From the NCBI RefSeq assembly GCF_965196975.1, contig NZ_OZ239981.1:310001-374000 (forward strand): a DNA stretch of 64,000 nt, read 5' to 3'. This document shows, one piece after another, positions 37,622 through 45,596 of this stretch. This DNA is from Endozoicomonas sp965196975 (GTDB lineage: Bacteria; Pseudomonadota; Gammaproteobacteria; Pseudomonadales; Endozoicomonadaceae). The first letter of the stretch is position 1. Every line of letters begins with the position of its first letter. The notes under the pieces are model-generated. The model searched no databases, was not told the origin of the DNA, and worked only from the letters and a program-made list of their open reading frames with translations. Made by a program: the position numbers and the translations under genes.

Positions 37622-39010
37622 TTAACAGGGCAGGCTAATGACAACTCTGGCCCCTCCAAGGTCGGATGTTTCAATTGTGATGCTGCCCTGATAGCCTTCT
37701 ACCAGATCCCGGACAATAGCCAGTCCAATGCCCTGCCCGGGCTTCTGGCAGTCAGCCCTTGCACCTCTTTGGAAAACCAGGTCCCGTTCATCTGCAGCTA
37801 TGCCTGGACCATCATCTTCGATGATAAGAATAAGTTCGCTGGCCTGCTTTCGGTTTTCTGCCTGGATAAACCCTGTCAGTAACACCTCTCGCTCGCAGAA
37901 CTTGAATGCATTTTCCAGTAAGTTGCCCATCATCTCCAGAAAGTCCCCTTCATCACCGTGAAAAAGGCAGGAGGGGTCAAGCTCAATCCTCATGGAGACC
38001 TGCTTTTCGAGATACACTTTATTCAGTGTGTCCCGAAGATCTTCAATGATTGGTTGAACAGAAATGATCTGGCGGGTCAGGCCGTGCTGACCAGTAATTG
38101 ATTTGTGCAAATGATAACCAATGATTTGATTCATCTTGTTTATCTGGGTATTGAGGTTACTGCACAAGTCAAGAATTACGCCTTTATCTGGTGTTTCACT
38201 TTGAATCTTGAGTGTGTTGCTGAAGCTTTGCAGTACCACGAGGGGCGTTTTCAGACTGTGAGTCAGGTCATCCATGGTGGTGCGGTATTTTTCCCTCTGT
38301 TTCTGCTCGGAATTCAATAGAGTATTGATGCTGTCGGTTAATCGCTGTACTTCACTGGGAAAGGAACCTTCAAGATAGCTCCGCTGACCTGACTCAATTT
38401 CATTCAGTTGTCTGGATACCTGCCTAAAAGGTTTCAGGGTCCACCAGAGAGCCAGCCAGAAAAATCCCAATATCAGGATGGAGATAAGACTGATGGATAT
38501 GTACAGGTTATTGATAAAGACATTGATAATATCCAGATAGCGTTTTGCGGGCACAATGGTGACAAAACTGTAACCGGGGGAGTGTCTGTTTAATAATGCG
38601 TCCACCTCGTACGCCAGAAAAGACTTTCCTTCCAGCTCAAGAACACTCAACGTGACCCGCTGCTCGAGATCAAAATTGGGTGTATAAACGATGGGTTTAT
38701 TATCTGTCGAAATGGATTGCCAGATCAGTTTTCCAGTGGCATCAAATATATAACCGCGAAGCGTACTTTCCCCTGGCGTATTAAAGCGTCGGTCCGCCAG
38801 AGTATCAGGCATAACAAGAGCCCCATTTTCCTCTTTGGCAGCAGCAGCAAGCATGGTGTTGGCATTGGATGCCATCTGCTCACGGGCTGCCTGCTCGACG
38901 GTGTCATTGAATGAACTCAGTACAGAGATAAGTACCAGACTGAACGTCAGGGTGAGGACAATAGCAACTGCCGCCGTTACCCTGCCTTTAAGAGAGCGTA
39001 TCAGCTGCAC
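37622..39010 (-). CDS. PhoQ-like sensor histidine kinase
   Basis: This 462-residue kinase has two transmembrane segments (about 12-34 and 169-191) around a periplasmic PhoQ-like sensor, followed by a HAMP region. The dimerisation helix reads LTHSLKTPLVVLQS, as in PhoQ, with His251. The ATPase domain has GNLLENAFKF, DDGPGIA and GQGIGLAIV. PhoQ proteins respond to low Mg2+, antimicrobial peptides or acid; the acidic patch of E. coli PhoQ is not obvious here, so the signal may differ. The start overlaps the end of the regulator gene by 10 bases, giving a phoPQ-type operon. Confidence 0.85.
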   Translation of the reverse strand: MQLIRSLKGRVTAAVAIVLTLTFSLVLISVLSSFNDTVEQAAREQMASNANTMLAAAAKEENGALVMPDTLADRRFNTPGESTLRGYIFDATGKLIWQSISTDNKPIVYTPNFDLEQRVTLSVLELEGKSFLAYEVDALLNRHSPGYSFVTIVPAKRYLDIINVFINNLYISISLISILILGFFWLALWWTLKPFRQVSRQLNEIESGQRSYLEGSFPSEVQRLTDSINTLLNSEQKQREKYRTTMDDLTHSLKTPLVVLQSFSNTLKIQSETPDKGVILDLCSNLNTQINKMNQIIGYHLHKSITGQHGLTRQIISVQPIIEDLRDTLNKVYLEKQVSMRIELDPSCLFHGDEGDFLEMMGNLLENAFKFCEREVLLTGFIQAENRKQASELILIIEDDGPGIAADERDLVFQRGARADCQKPGQGIGLAIVRDLVEGYQGSITIETSDLGGARVVISLPC

Positions 39011-39678
39011 GGCAACTCAAACCGGTAACCACGACCACGTACAGTAGCAATAGGGTTAAGCCCACTGTGTTTTTTCAGTTTTTTCCGCAGACGGTTGATC
39101 AATACCTCAAGCACATTGCTGTCTGGGCTATGATTGCTGCCGTATAATTGATCTTCAAGCAGTGAGCGGGAAAGAACCTTACTGTAGTTTCTCAGAAATG
39201 ATTCCATTACGGTGCTTTCATAACTGGTAAGAACAACCGGCTCATCGTTAATGGTAAATTTCCCTGTGATGCTATCCAGGGTAAAGGGGCCGCAACTCAT
39301 GGCTGGCTGTGCATATCCAACGCTGCGGCGCAGGAGTGCATTCAGGCGGGCCTTGAGTTCTTCAAGCTCGAAGGGTTTGACAAGGTAGTCATCCGCACCT
39401 GCGTTCAAGCTGTTTACCTTATCGCGCCAGTTGTCTCTGGCGGTTAAAACCAGGATGGGGGTGGCAATGCCTTCATGTCGAGCCTTTCTGATTAACTCAA
39501 GCCCATCAAAGTCAGGTAGTCCAAGATCAATGATAGCAATATCAGGTGTATAGTTTTGAAAAAATGCCCACCCCTTTTTCCCATCGGAAGCTTCAAGGGT
39601 TTTATGTCCCGCCTCTTCGAGCTGGTAACTCAGGTGGTGGAGTAAAAGCGCTTCGTCTTCTACCAGAAGAACGTTCAT
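39001..39678 (-). CDS. PhoP-like response regulator
   Basis: This 225-residue OmpR-family regulator has a receiver domain with Asp51 in IIDLGLPDFDG, Thr79 in VLTARDNWRDKV and Lys101 in VKPFE; the latter two blocks are close to PhoP. The C-terminal winged helix ends NRLRKKLKKHSGLNPIATVRGRGYRFE. It precedes and overlaps the kinase gene. It lies 15 bases downstream of a small lipoprotein gene now broken by an insertion element, so the promoter region for this operon may also be altered. Confidence 0.87.
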   Translation of the reverse strand: MNVLLVEDEALLLHHLSYQLEEAGHKTLEASDGKKGWAFFQNYTPDIAIIDLGLPDFDGLELIRKARHEGIATPILVLTARDNWRDKVNSLNAGADDYLVKPFELEELKARLNALLRRSVGYAQPAMSCGPFTLDSITGKFTINDEPVVLTSYESTVMESFLRNYSKVLSRSLLEDQLYGSNHSPDSNVLEVLINRLRKKLKKHSGLNPIATVRGRGYRFELPCS

Positions 39679-40068
39679 TGATTTCTTCCTCCCTTACTGG
39701 AAAGGAATGTGTTTGCACTGATAGTAAGTGGCTCTTGGTTTGTCGTTGTAATTCAGGTCAACAATACCAAACAGCATCTTTTTTGGGGGGAGATAAATAT
39801 GGACATAATTAGCGGATTTGGCTTCAGCAATCGCGAGTGTTTTTTCTGAGTCGGCATAGAATCCCAATAGAGCTCCTTCATCGGTATAACGCTGAAGCAA
39901 ACTTTGGGTCAGCTCTTCATTATGAACCATTGTACATTCTGATTCGGGCTTAGGTGCGAACTGACCGATGGCTATCTCTTTTCCACTCTCCGTCTGGCGG
40001 GTGGTGGTGGTCATTTGAGAACAACCGGACAGAAATGCGAAGAATAGAAGAAAACAGGTGACTTTTTT

Positions 40069-41459
40069 GGGTGCTCTCTCAATTTGATAACTGACTCATA
40101 GGTTAGCTTCAACCTTTCCAGTCATGAACTCAGACCAAAGTTGTTCCCAGCGCCCCTTACTCTGGATCAGTGCTCTTGTTGTCAAAAGCACTTCCGCTCC
40201 TGTTGCTTTCCACCTCATTCCAGAACCACATAATCGTTGCTTTACCAGAGTCTTACAAGCCGCTTCAGTAACTCCTGAACCTATTGGCCAATGGCGTTTA
40301 AGCGCCTGATGATAATTCATTAACTGGTGATTGTTTGTAAAATAGCTCACAGCTTTGTAGCGCTTCTCTGTCAGTGCGATTGTCTTTTTCGGGAGCTCGG
40401 CTGATTCAATTTCCTGAAGGATTTTTTTGGCTGCTCCACGCTTGTTTTTCAAACTATGTAGCCTGTCTTCAAGCCACTGGTGTCGCTTCGCCTTACTGGT
40501 TGGAAACAGTGCTTCCGCTGCTCCAGCTAAATATTCAGATGCATGATAAAAATCGAGTATCTGCCCAGAGGTATGTTGTTTCAAATAACTCCAGTTTTCT
40601 CTAGCCCCGTCAGCTACCCCGATGTATGTGGCATTTGGGTAGAGTCGTTTTAGATCTGCAATCTCCTCGTCGAGCTTGCTCATAAAGCTTTGTTTACCAT
40701 ACTCTGGCGAACTGGCTGTATATATCGTGTGGAGCCTGTCTCCATCTGCAGAATATAGGCTCAATGTCCCACACATGGCTTCCCTCCAGCCTTCTTCACA
40801 AAGCAGCATGCAGGTTCCATCCAGACCAATGGCTATTGTTTCAACAGGCTCTTTTAGTGGAGGAAGGTGGTAGTGAGTGTCTTGCTGGTCTTCAATTAAT
40901 GCACCTACTCTGTCCGATAAATGCTTGATATAAGAATTTGAAAGCGTCCTTTGATGGTTGGTCTCAAAATCTTCTTTTACCGCAGGCGCTGGCATCTGGC
41001 TGTATTTCCAGGCGATAGACTTGGCAAATTTGGGGGTAGCTGAACCAATAATACCGGCACGAAGATCAAGTGCTGCCAGAGTACTGCCACCTCTGACACC
41101 CTGATATACGGAGCGCTCCAAAGGTATACGACCGTATAAGGTTTCATAGTGCTTAAGAACCTTTCCTTTGTAGTTCCACTTCTGCTGATTAACGACGATA
41201 GGTTCTTTATTGGGTGATTCAAATAGCCCCAATAACTCTTTTGTTCCAAGCTGCCCGGCTTCATTGAGTGCACGCTGTAAACTATCTTCAAGATTCAGCA
41301 TGTTGCCTGAATCTATAGAAACTTCAATTTGCAAAACGATGCTTTTGGTAGAGCTGGAAATAACAGAAGCGGGCATGACAGTTAACTATTATGAGTGGTG
41401 TTCCCATAGTAGCTGTGAAAATAGAGCACTATTGTTTCAATCATTCAGAGAGAGCACCC
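40069..41459 (-). mobile_element. ISKra4-type insertion sequence, copy 2
   Basis: A 1391-bp element with the same ends as copy 1, flanked by ACTTTTTT at 40061-40068 and 41460-41467. It lies just upstream of phoP/phoQ in the same direction as them, so transcription out of the element could drive or disturb those genes. Confidence 0.93.
40096..41376 (-). CDS. ISKra4-family transposase (copy 2)
   Basis: This 426-residue protein is identical to that of copy 1, with the same Asp186, Asp256 and Glu371 and no frameshift. It is transcribed toward phoP and phoQ. Confidence 0.9.
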   Translation of the reverse strand: MPASVISSSTKSIVLQIEVSIDSGNMLNLEDSLQRALNEAGQLGTKELLGLFESPNKEPIVVNQQKWNYKGKVLKHYETLYGRIPLERSVYQGVRGGSTLAALDLRAGIIGSATPKFAKSIAWKYSQMPAPAVKEDFETNHQRTLSNSYIKHLSDRVGALIEDQQDTHYHLPPLKEPVETIAIGLDGTCMLLCEEGWREAMCGTLSLYSADGDRLHTIYTASSPEYGKQSFMSKLDEEIADLKRLYPNATYIGVADGARENWSYLKQHTSGQILDFYHASEYLAGAAEALFPTSKAKRHQWLEDRLHSLKNKRGAAKKILQEIESAELPKKTIALTEKRYKAVSYFTNNHQLMNYHQALKRHWPIGSGVTEAACKTLVKQRLCGSGMRWKATGAEVLLTTRALIQSKGRWEQLWSEFMTGKVEANL

Positions 41460-41495
41460 ACTTTTTTCATTGATGCTGCCAGTGGGTGAGTTAAT

Positions 41496-41532
41496 AAAAA
41501 AGCAACATGCCGGATAAATCTGACATGTTGCT
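41496..41532 (-). terminator. Rho-independent terminator for the barrel gene
   Basis: AGCAACATG (41501-41509) and CATGTTGCT (41524-41532) form a 9-bp stem. On the minus strand it is followed by six U residues, and it lies 30 bases after the stop of the outer-membrane protein gene. Confidence 0.82.
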
Positions 41533-41561
41533 GATTATAGTACTTATGCCTGTTTAAAAAT

Positions 41562-42191
41562 TTAGAAACGGTAAGAGACGTTAATATATGCCAGCTTCTG
41601 ATCTTTCTGTTTGAACTCAACTGGCTCATCAAAATCAGGATTGTTCAGATTGACCTTATTGTTCATGCGTGAGTAGCGGTAGCCCAGCTCTGCAGAAATG
41701 CTTGGTGTGAATTCCTGAATCAGACCAAATTGCACACCATATAATGCCGCATTGTCTTTACCTGATGCACTCAGCTTGTCGTTTCCTTCTTCGATATCAA
41801 GGTCCAGCTTCATACGATTGTAGCCAAGCGTACCACCAACAAAGTATTTGGTGTTTTCAAGTTGCAGAAGGTTGTCTACATAATCTGCAGAGACGCTCAA
41901 TTCCTGATTTTTGATCTTGCCAGTCAGGCTAACCGGACCGATGCTTTCTTTATCAGTTCCTTTCACCTGTCCCAAGTTTGCATACACACGGATATTGTCA
42001 TTAATGAATGTCCCTGCTCTCAGGCCAGTGTATGTATCTTTGAATTTTGGCTTATCACCATCTTCATCTGCTTTGAACCCATGATTGGCGCTACCGACGG
42101 TTGCACCCACAAACCAGTCATTCGCCATAACGGCTGAAGAACTCATTAATACAGAAGCGGCGATGGCTGCAGATGCGATATGCTTTAACAT
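41562..42191 (-). CDS. Outer-membrane beta-barrel protein
   Basis: This 209-residue protein has a signal peptide cleaved after about residue 23 (SSAVMA) and then eight predicted amphipathic strands, ending in YINVSYRF, the terminal-Phe signature recognised by BamA. Conserved barrel pieces include WFVGATVGSANHGF, FVGGTLGYNRMKL and ISAELGYRYSRMN. It is a small OmpX/OmpA-barrel type; role (adhesion, resistance, structure) unknown. It has its own terminator. The 298 bases upstream (42192-42489) carry no gene; promoters for this gene probably lie there. Confidence 0.8.
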   Translation of the reverse strand: MLKHIASAAIAASVLMSSSAVMANDWFVGATVGSANHGFKADEDGDKPKFKDTYTGLRAGTFINDNIRVYANLGQVKGTDKESIGPVSLTGKIKNQELSVSADYVDNLLQLENTKYFVGGTLGYNRMKLDLDIEEGNDKLSASGKDNAALYGVQFGLIQEFTPSISAELGYRYSRMNNKVNLNNPDFDEPVEFKQKDQKLAYINVSYRF

Positions 42192-42489
42192 TCTTTACTA
42201 CCTTGAAGATAAATCTGTGCTGATTCGAATACTGTTAGCGAACAGAAAGTTAATTGATTATCCGGGTTGTTCAGAGTGGAAGTTAAAACAGTGATGTTTA
42301 ATAAACATCGATTGCTCAATTGTTTTCAATTCACTCTGTCCCTGTTGGTGATGCCATTATGCACAGTGAACCTTAATGAATTCTTAACCGTTGAGCGCTT
42401 TTCGAAAACAGCGGTAGAGTTAACTACTGGGATAGGGGAAATGCACAATGACCATTTATATTTTGGTGATTGTGCGGTTTTATATTGCT

Positions 42490-43428
42490 TTAAGAATGTT
42501 TCTTAAGCCAGGTGCAAAGTTGATCAATAACTTCCGGACTGTTTGTTTCATGAAATAATTCGTGCCTTGCATCCGGGTATAGCATTAATGTTGTGTTGCT
42601 ATGGCCAGAACGGATAAATGCCTTATGCAGTCTCTCTAAGCCATTTGGTGCACTGACGGGATCTTGGTCTCCCCCCAAAATCAATACTGGCAGCTGGCCA
42701 CTAATCTTCTTCAACCTGTTTTCAGAACATATTTCCTGCAGACCACCAAAAAGGTCATACCAGAGCTGGTTGCTGCAGCGAAAACCGCAAAGAGGGTCTG
42801 TAACGTATCGATTCACCGATTCAGGGTTGCGGCTTAACCAGTCAAACTCTGTCGTATTGGGCTTAAAATTATTGTTGTAACCAGCAAACGTCAGTTGGTG
42901 GATGATAGGGCTGTATCCCATGCGTCCCTGACGTAGGGTTTCAATTTTGGCCACTAAACTTCCCAGTATCAGCAATGGCTTTGCAACATAGTTTGATCCT
43001 GAAAGAATGGCACCGGATATCGTTGGGTTATATCTGCTCAGATAGCTTTGGAGTATATAGCTTCCCATGCTATGGCCCATGAGAAAGCAGGGCAGCGAAG
43101 CGTGTTGGGCATGGATATGATCAGCAACCATTTTCAGATCCAGAACAACACTGTTCCATCCGCCCTGGTCTGCAAAATGTCCTTGAGTCGAACCGTTTTC
43201 TGAATCGTTTATTGTTGCTCCGTGTCCACGGTGGTCATGGGAATAGACAATATAACCCTGTGCTGTAAGCTGTTCGGCCAGCTCGTGATAGCGGGCTCCG
43301 TGTTCTGCCATACCATGACTGATGTGTATGATGGCTTTTGCTGCTTCTACTGGCTTCCAGTGGTATACGGGGATGCTGTGTTTATCTATGTGGTTTTCCA
43401 GGAAAAATACAGGTTTTGGGTACGGCAT
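42490..43428 (-). CDS. Alpha/beta hydrolase, monoacylglycerol-lipase-like (S33 type)
   Basis: This 312-residue cytosolic hydrolase has HGMAEHGARYHELAEQL, YSHDHRGHGAT, the nucleophile elbow GHSMGS, LGGDQDPVSAPNG with the acid, and the terminal DARHELFHE with the histidine. It resembles lysophospholipase/monoacylglycerol lipase of the Hydrolase_4 group and would release fatty acids from glycerides. It is divergent from fadD, which would activate such fatty acids; the shared intergenic region may coordinate both. Confidence 0.84.
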   Translation of the reverse strand: MPYPKPVFFLENHIDKHSIPVYHWKPVEAAKAIIHISHGMAEHGARYHELAEQLTAQGYIVYSHDHRGHGATINDSENGSTQGHFADQGGWNSVVLDLKMVADHIHAQHASLPCFLMGHSMGSYILQSYLSRYNPTISGAILSGSNYVAKPLLILGSLVAKIETLRQGRMGYSPIIHQLTFAGYNNNFKPNTTEFDWLSRNPESVNRYVTDPLCGFRCSNQLWYDLFGGLQEICSENRLKKISGQLPVLILGGDQDPVSAPNGLERLHKAFIRSGHSNTTLMLYPDARHELFHETNSPEVIDQLCTWLKKHS

Positions 43429-43762
43429 ATGGCTGTCCTTAAAGTCACTCTGATGTATTTTGTTATGAAGGTATTTTCCGTAAGTCGTCTATCAGGAACA
43501 GAGGAAAACTGATAATCTCAAAAAATTTTTCAATGCGATAAAAAGCAGCATTCTGTCTTCTGTTAACCATGATGCTATCTGAGGCTATAAGGCTCAACGT
43601 TATTGGTTCAGACCAGTGCGGCAACACCACTGCGGTGTTATGCCGTTCAAGACTATCTGCTGCGACGTTCGGCAAGATCCTTAGTTTGCAAGACAGGTTG
43701 AACAGTTTGCGAGCCAGTTTTTATTCTATACAGCTTCATCATGGATGCGGGAGGCTTACCCC
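43429..43762. other. Divergent intergenic region between the lipase-like gene and fadD
   Basis: There are 334 bases without a convincing gene. A GGGAGG ribosome site for fadD lies at about 43749-43754. I saw no clear operator palindrome or promoter hexamers worth reporting. Confidence 0.5.
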
Positions 43763-45454
43763 ATGACCACCGGTTTCTGGAAAGACAAGTACCCGGAAGG
43801 CATTCCTGCAACGATTGATGTTGGGCAGTATCGCTCGATTATTGATGTACTGGAATACAGTACCCGCAAGTTTGCCAGTAAGCCAGCATTCAGCAACATG
43901 GGGCATGAGCTGAGTTATTCTCGTCTTTATGAGCTCAGCGGCCATTTCTGCAGCTATCTGCAGAATCACACCGATTTGCGTCCTGGCGATCGCATAGCGA
44001 TTATGTTGCCCAACGTCATGCAGTTTCCTGTGGCGGTTTTTGGTGCATTGCGTGCTGGGTTGATTGTTGTGAACACCAATCCGCTCTATACCGAGCGTGA
44101 GATGGAGCATCAGTTTCGTGATTCCGGCGCCAAGGCACTCGTTGTGCTGGCCAACATGGCCAACATGGCCAATATGGCTGAGAAGGTTATTCCCAAAACC
44201 GCGATCAAGCATGTTGTGGTGACTCAGGTCGGTGATATGCTGCCGACATTCAAGCGCACACTGGTAAATCTTGTCGTTAAACACGTCAAGAAGATGGTGC
44301 CTGATTATTCGCTGCCATCAGCCGTATCGTTTACTACGGTTCTCAGTCGAGGAGCTCTTCACCATTGCGCGGATGTTCGCAGGGAGAATGACGATGTTGC
44401 CATTTTGCAATATACCGGTGGTACAACGGGTGTCGCGAAAGGTGCCATGCTGACTCACCGAAACATTCTCAGCAATATGTTCCAGGTAAAAGCGCTTGTT
44501 GGGGGTAACCTTCGGGAAGGTGAGGAGCTGATTATTGCGCCACTGCCGCTTTATCATATTTTTGCTTTTACCGTACATTGCATGGTTGCTATTTTGCTGG
44601 GTGAGCACAATATGCTCATTACCAACCCACGGGATATGAAATCCTTTATTAAGGATCTGACCGGTAAGCCCTTCAGCATGTTTATTGGCCTGAATACCCT
44701 GTTTGTTGGTCTGATGAATCAGGAAGCCTTCCGTCGCCTTGATTTCTCCTATCTGAAAAACACCATTTCCGGGGGGATGGCACTGCAACTGGATACGGCG
44801 GAGCGATGGGAGAACCTGACAGGCAGCCGTATCTGTGAAGGTTATGGTATGACGGAAACTTCGCCGGTCGTAACGATTAACCCGCTGGGTAAGATCAAAC
44901 TGGGTACCATTGGTCTTCCCGTGCCGTCCTGTGAATTAAAAGTGGTTGATAGTGACGATAATGACCTGCCCATTGGTGAGGTGGGTGAACTCTGCATAAA
45001 AGGTCCCCAAGTGATGAAGGGGTACTGGCAGAGTGAGCGGGCCACTGAAGAAGCCATGCTGGACGGCTGGCTGCGGACCGGAGATATCGCCCGAATCGAT
45101 GAGGAAGGTTATGTCACCATTGTGGACCGTAAAAAGGACATGATCTGTATTTCCGGTTTCAACGTTTACCCGAACGAACTGGAAGAAGTACTCTCCGCCC
45201 ATCCTGATGTTACTCAATGTGCCGTGATCGGTGTTCCCGATAAACGTTCCGGTGAGGCGATCAAGGTGTTTGTGGTGTCCAGTAACCCGGGGTTGACCAA
45301 AGAAGAAGTGATTCACTTCTTTCGTCAGAACCTGACTGGTTATAAAGTACCAAAATTGGTTGAATTCAGAGATGAGCTGCCCACGACCAATGTGGGTAAG
45401 ATTCTCCGTCGTCATTTGCGTGACGAAGAGCTGGCTGCGCGGAGCAGTCAGTAA
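43763..45454 (+). CDS. fadD: Long-chain-fatty-acid--CoA ligase
   Basis: This 563-residue ligase has the FadD N-terminus KDKYPEGIPATIDVGQYRS, the phosphate loop LQYTGGTTGVAKGAMLTH, the adenine motif CEGYGMTETSPV, and the FACS-type motif DGWLRTGDIARIDEEGYV; the terminal VGKILRRHLRDEEL has the catalytic lysine. It converts fatty acids to acyl-CoA at the inner membrane for beta-oxidation. GGGAGG eight bases before the ATG at 43763 makes this the better start than one 18 bases earlier. A 9-bp triplicate gives Asn-Met-Ala three times (see repeat). Confidence 0.9.
   Translation: MTTGFWKDKYPEGIPATIDVGQYRSIIDVLEYSTRKFASKPAFSNMGHELSYSRLYELSGHFCSYLQNHTDLRPGDRIAIMLPNVMQFPVAVFGALRAGLIVVNTNPLYTEREMEHQFRDSGAKALVVLANMANMANMAEKVIPKTAIKHVVVTQVGDMLPTFKRTLVNLVVKHVKKMVPDYSLPSAVSFTTVLSRGALHHCADVRRENDDVAILQYTGGTTGVAKGAMLTHRNILSNMFQVKALVGGNLREGEELIIAPLPLYHIFAFTVHCMVAILLGEHNMLITNPRDMKSFIKDLTGKPFSMFIGLNTLFVGLMNQEAFRRLDFSYLKNTISGGMALQLDTAERWENLTGSRICEGYGMTETSPVVTINPLGKIKLGTIGLPVPSCELKVVDSDDNDLPIGEVGELCIKGPQVMKGYWQSERATEEAMLDGWLRTGDIARIDEEGYVTIVDRKKDMICISGFNVYPNELEEVLSAHPDVTQCAVIGVPDKRSGEAIKVFVVSSNPGLTKEEVIHFFRQNLTGYKVPKLVEFRDELPTTNVGKILRRHLRDEELAARSSQ
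44150..44176 (+). repeat. Three tandem 9-bp units within fadD
   Basis: GCCAACATG, GCCAACATG and GCCAATATG follow one another in frame, encoding AlaAsnMet three times. Unit number can change by slippage without a frameshift. Confidence 0.85.
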
Positions 45455-45470
45455 CGTAAAGCTCCGCTGA

Positions 45471-45496
45471 CTCCGGGTGATGACAGTTGCCCGGAG
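45471..45496 (+). terminator. Possible hairpin after fadD
   Basis: CTCCGGG and CCCGGAG form a 7-bp stem with a 12-base loop; AATTTAAT follows rather than a U-run, so strength is doubtful. Confidence 0.4.
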
Positions 45497-45596
45497 AATT
45501 TAATGAACGGTTAGAATTCCTGTCAGGCAGCCATTCAGGCCGCTTTTCCAAACCTGTATAATCAGCTACTGATTCCATATAAACGGGAGTACCTGG

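Larger units (their letters stand above)
39694..41470 (-). pseudogene. Small lipoprotein gene broken by an ISKra4-type element
   Basis: The start codon lies at 41468-41470 and the body at 39694-40060; the element and one copy of the 8-bp repeat ACTTTTTT separate them after codon 3. Joined, they encode 125 residues starting MKKVTCFLLFFAFLSGCSQ, a lipoprotein signal with Cys17. The mature part has a C-terminal YYQCKH and vaguely resembles small DUF4156-type lipoproteins. The remaining open frame from an internal ATG (40014) lacks the signal and would stay cytosolic. The gene probably belonged to the phoPQ transcript, 15 bases upstream of phoP. Confidence 0.85.
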
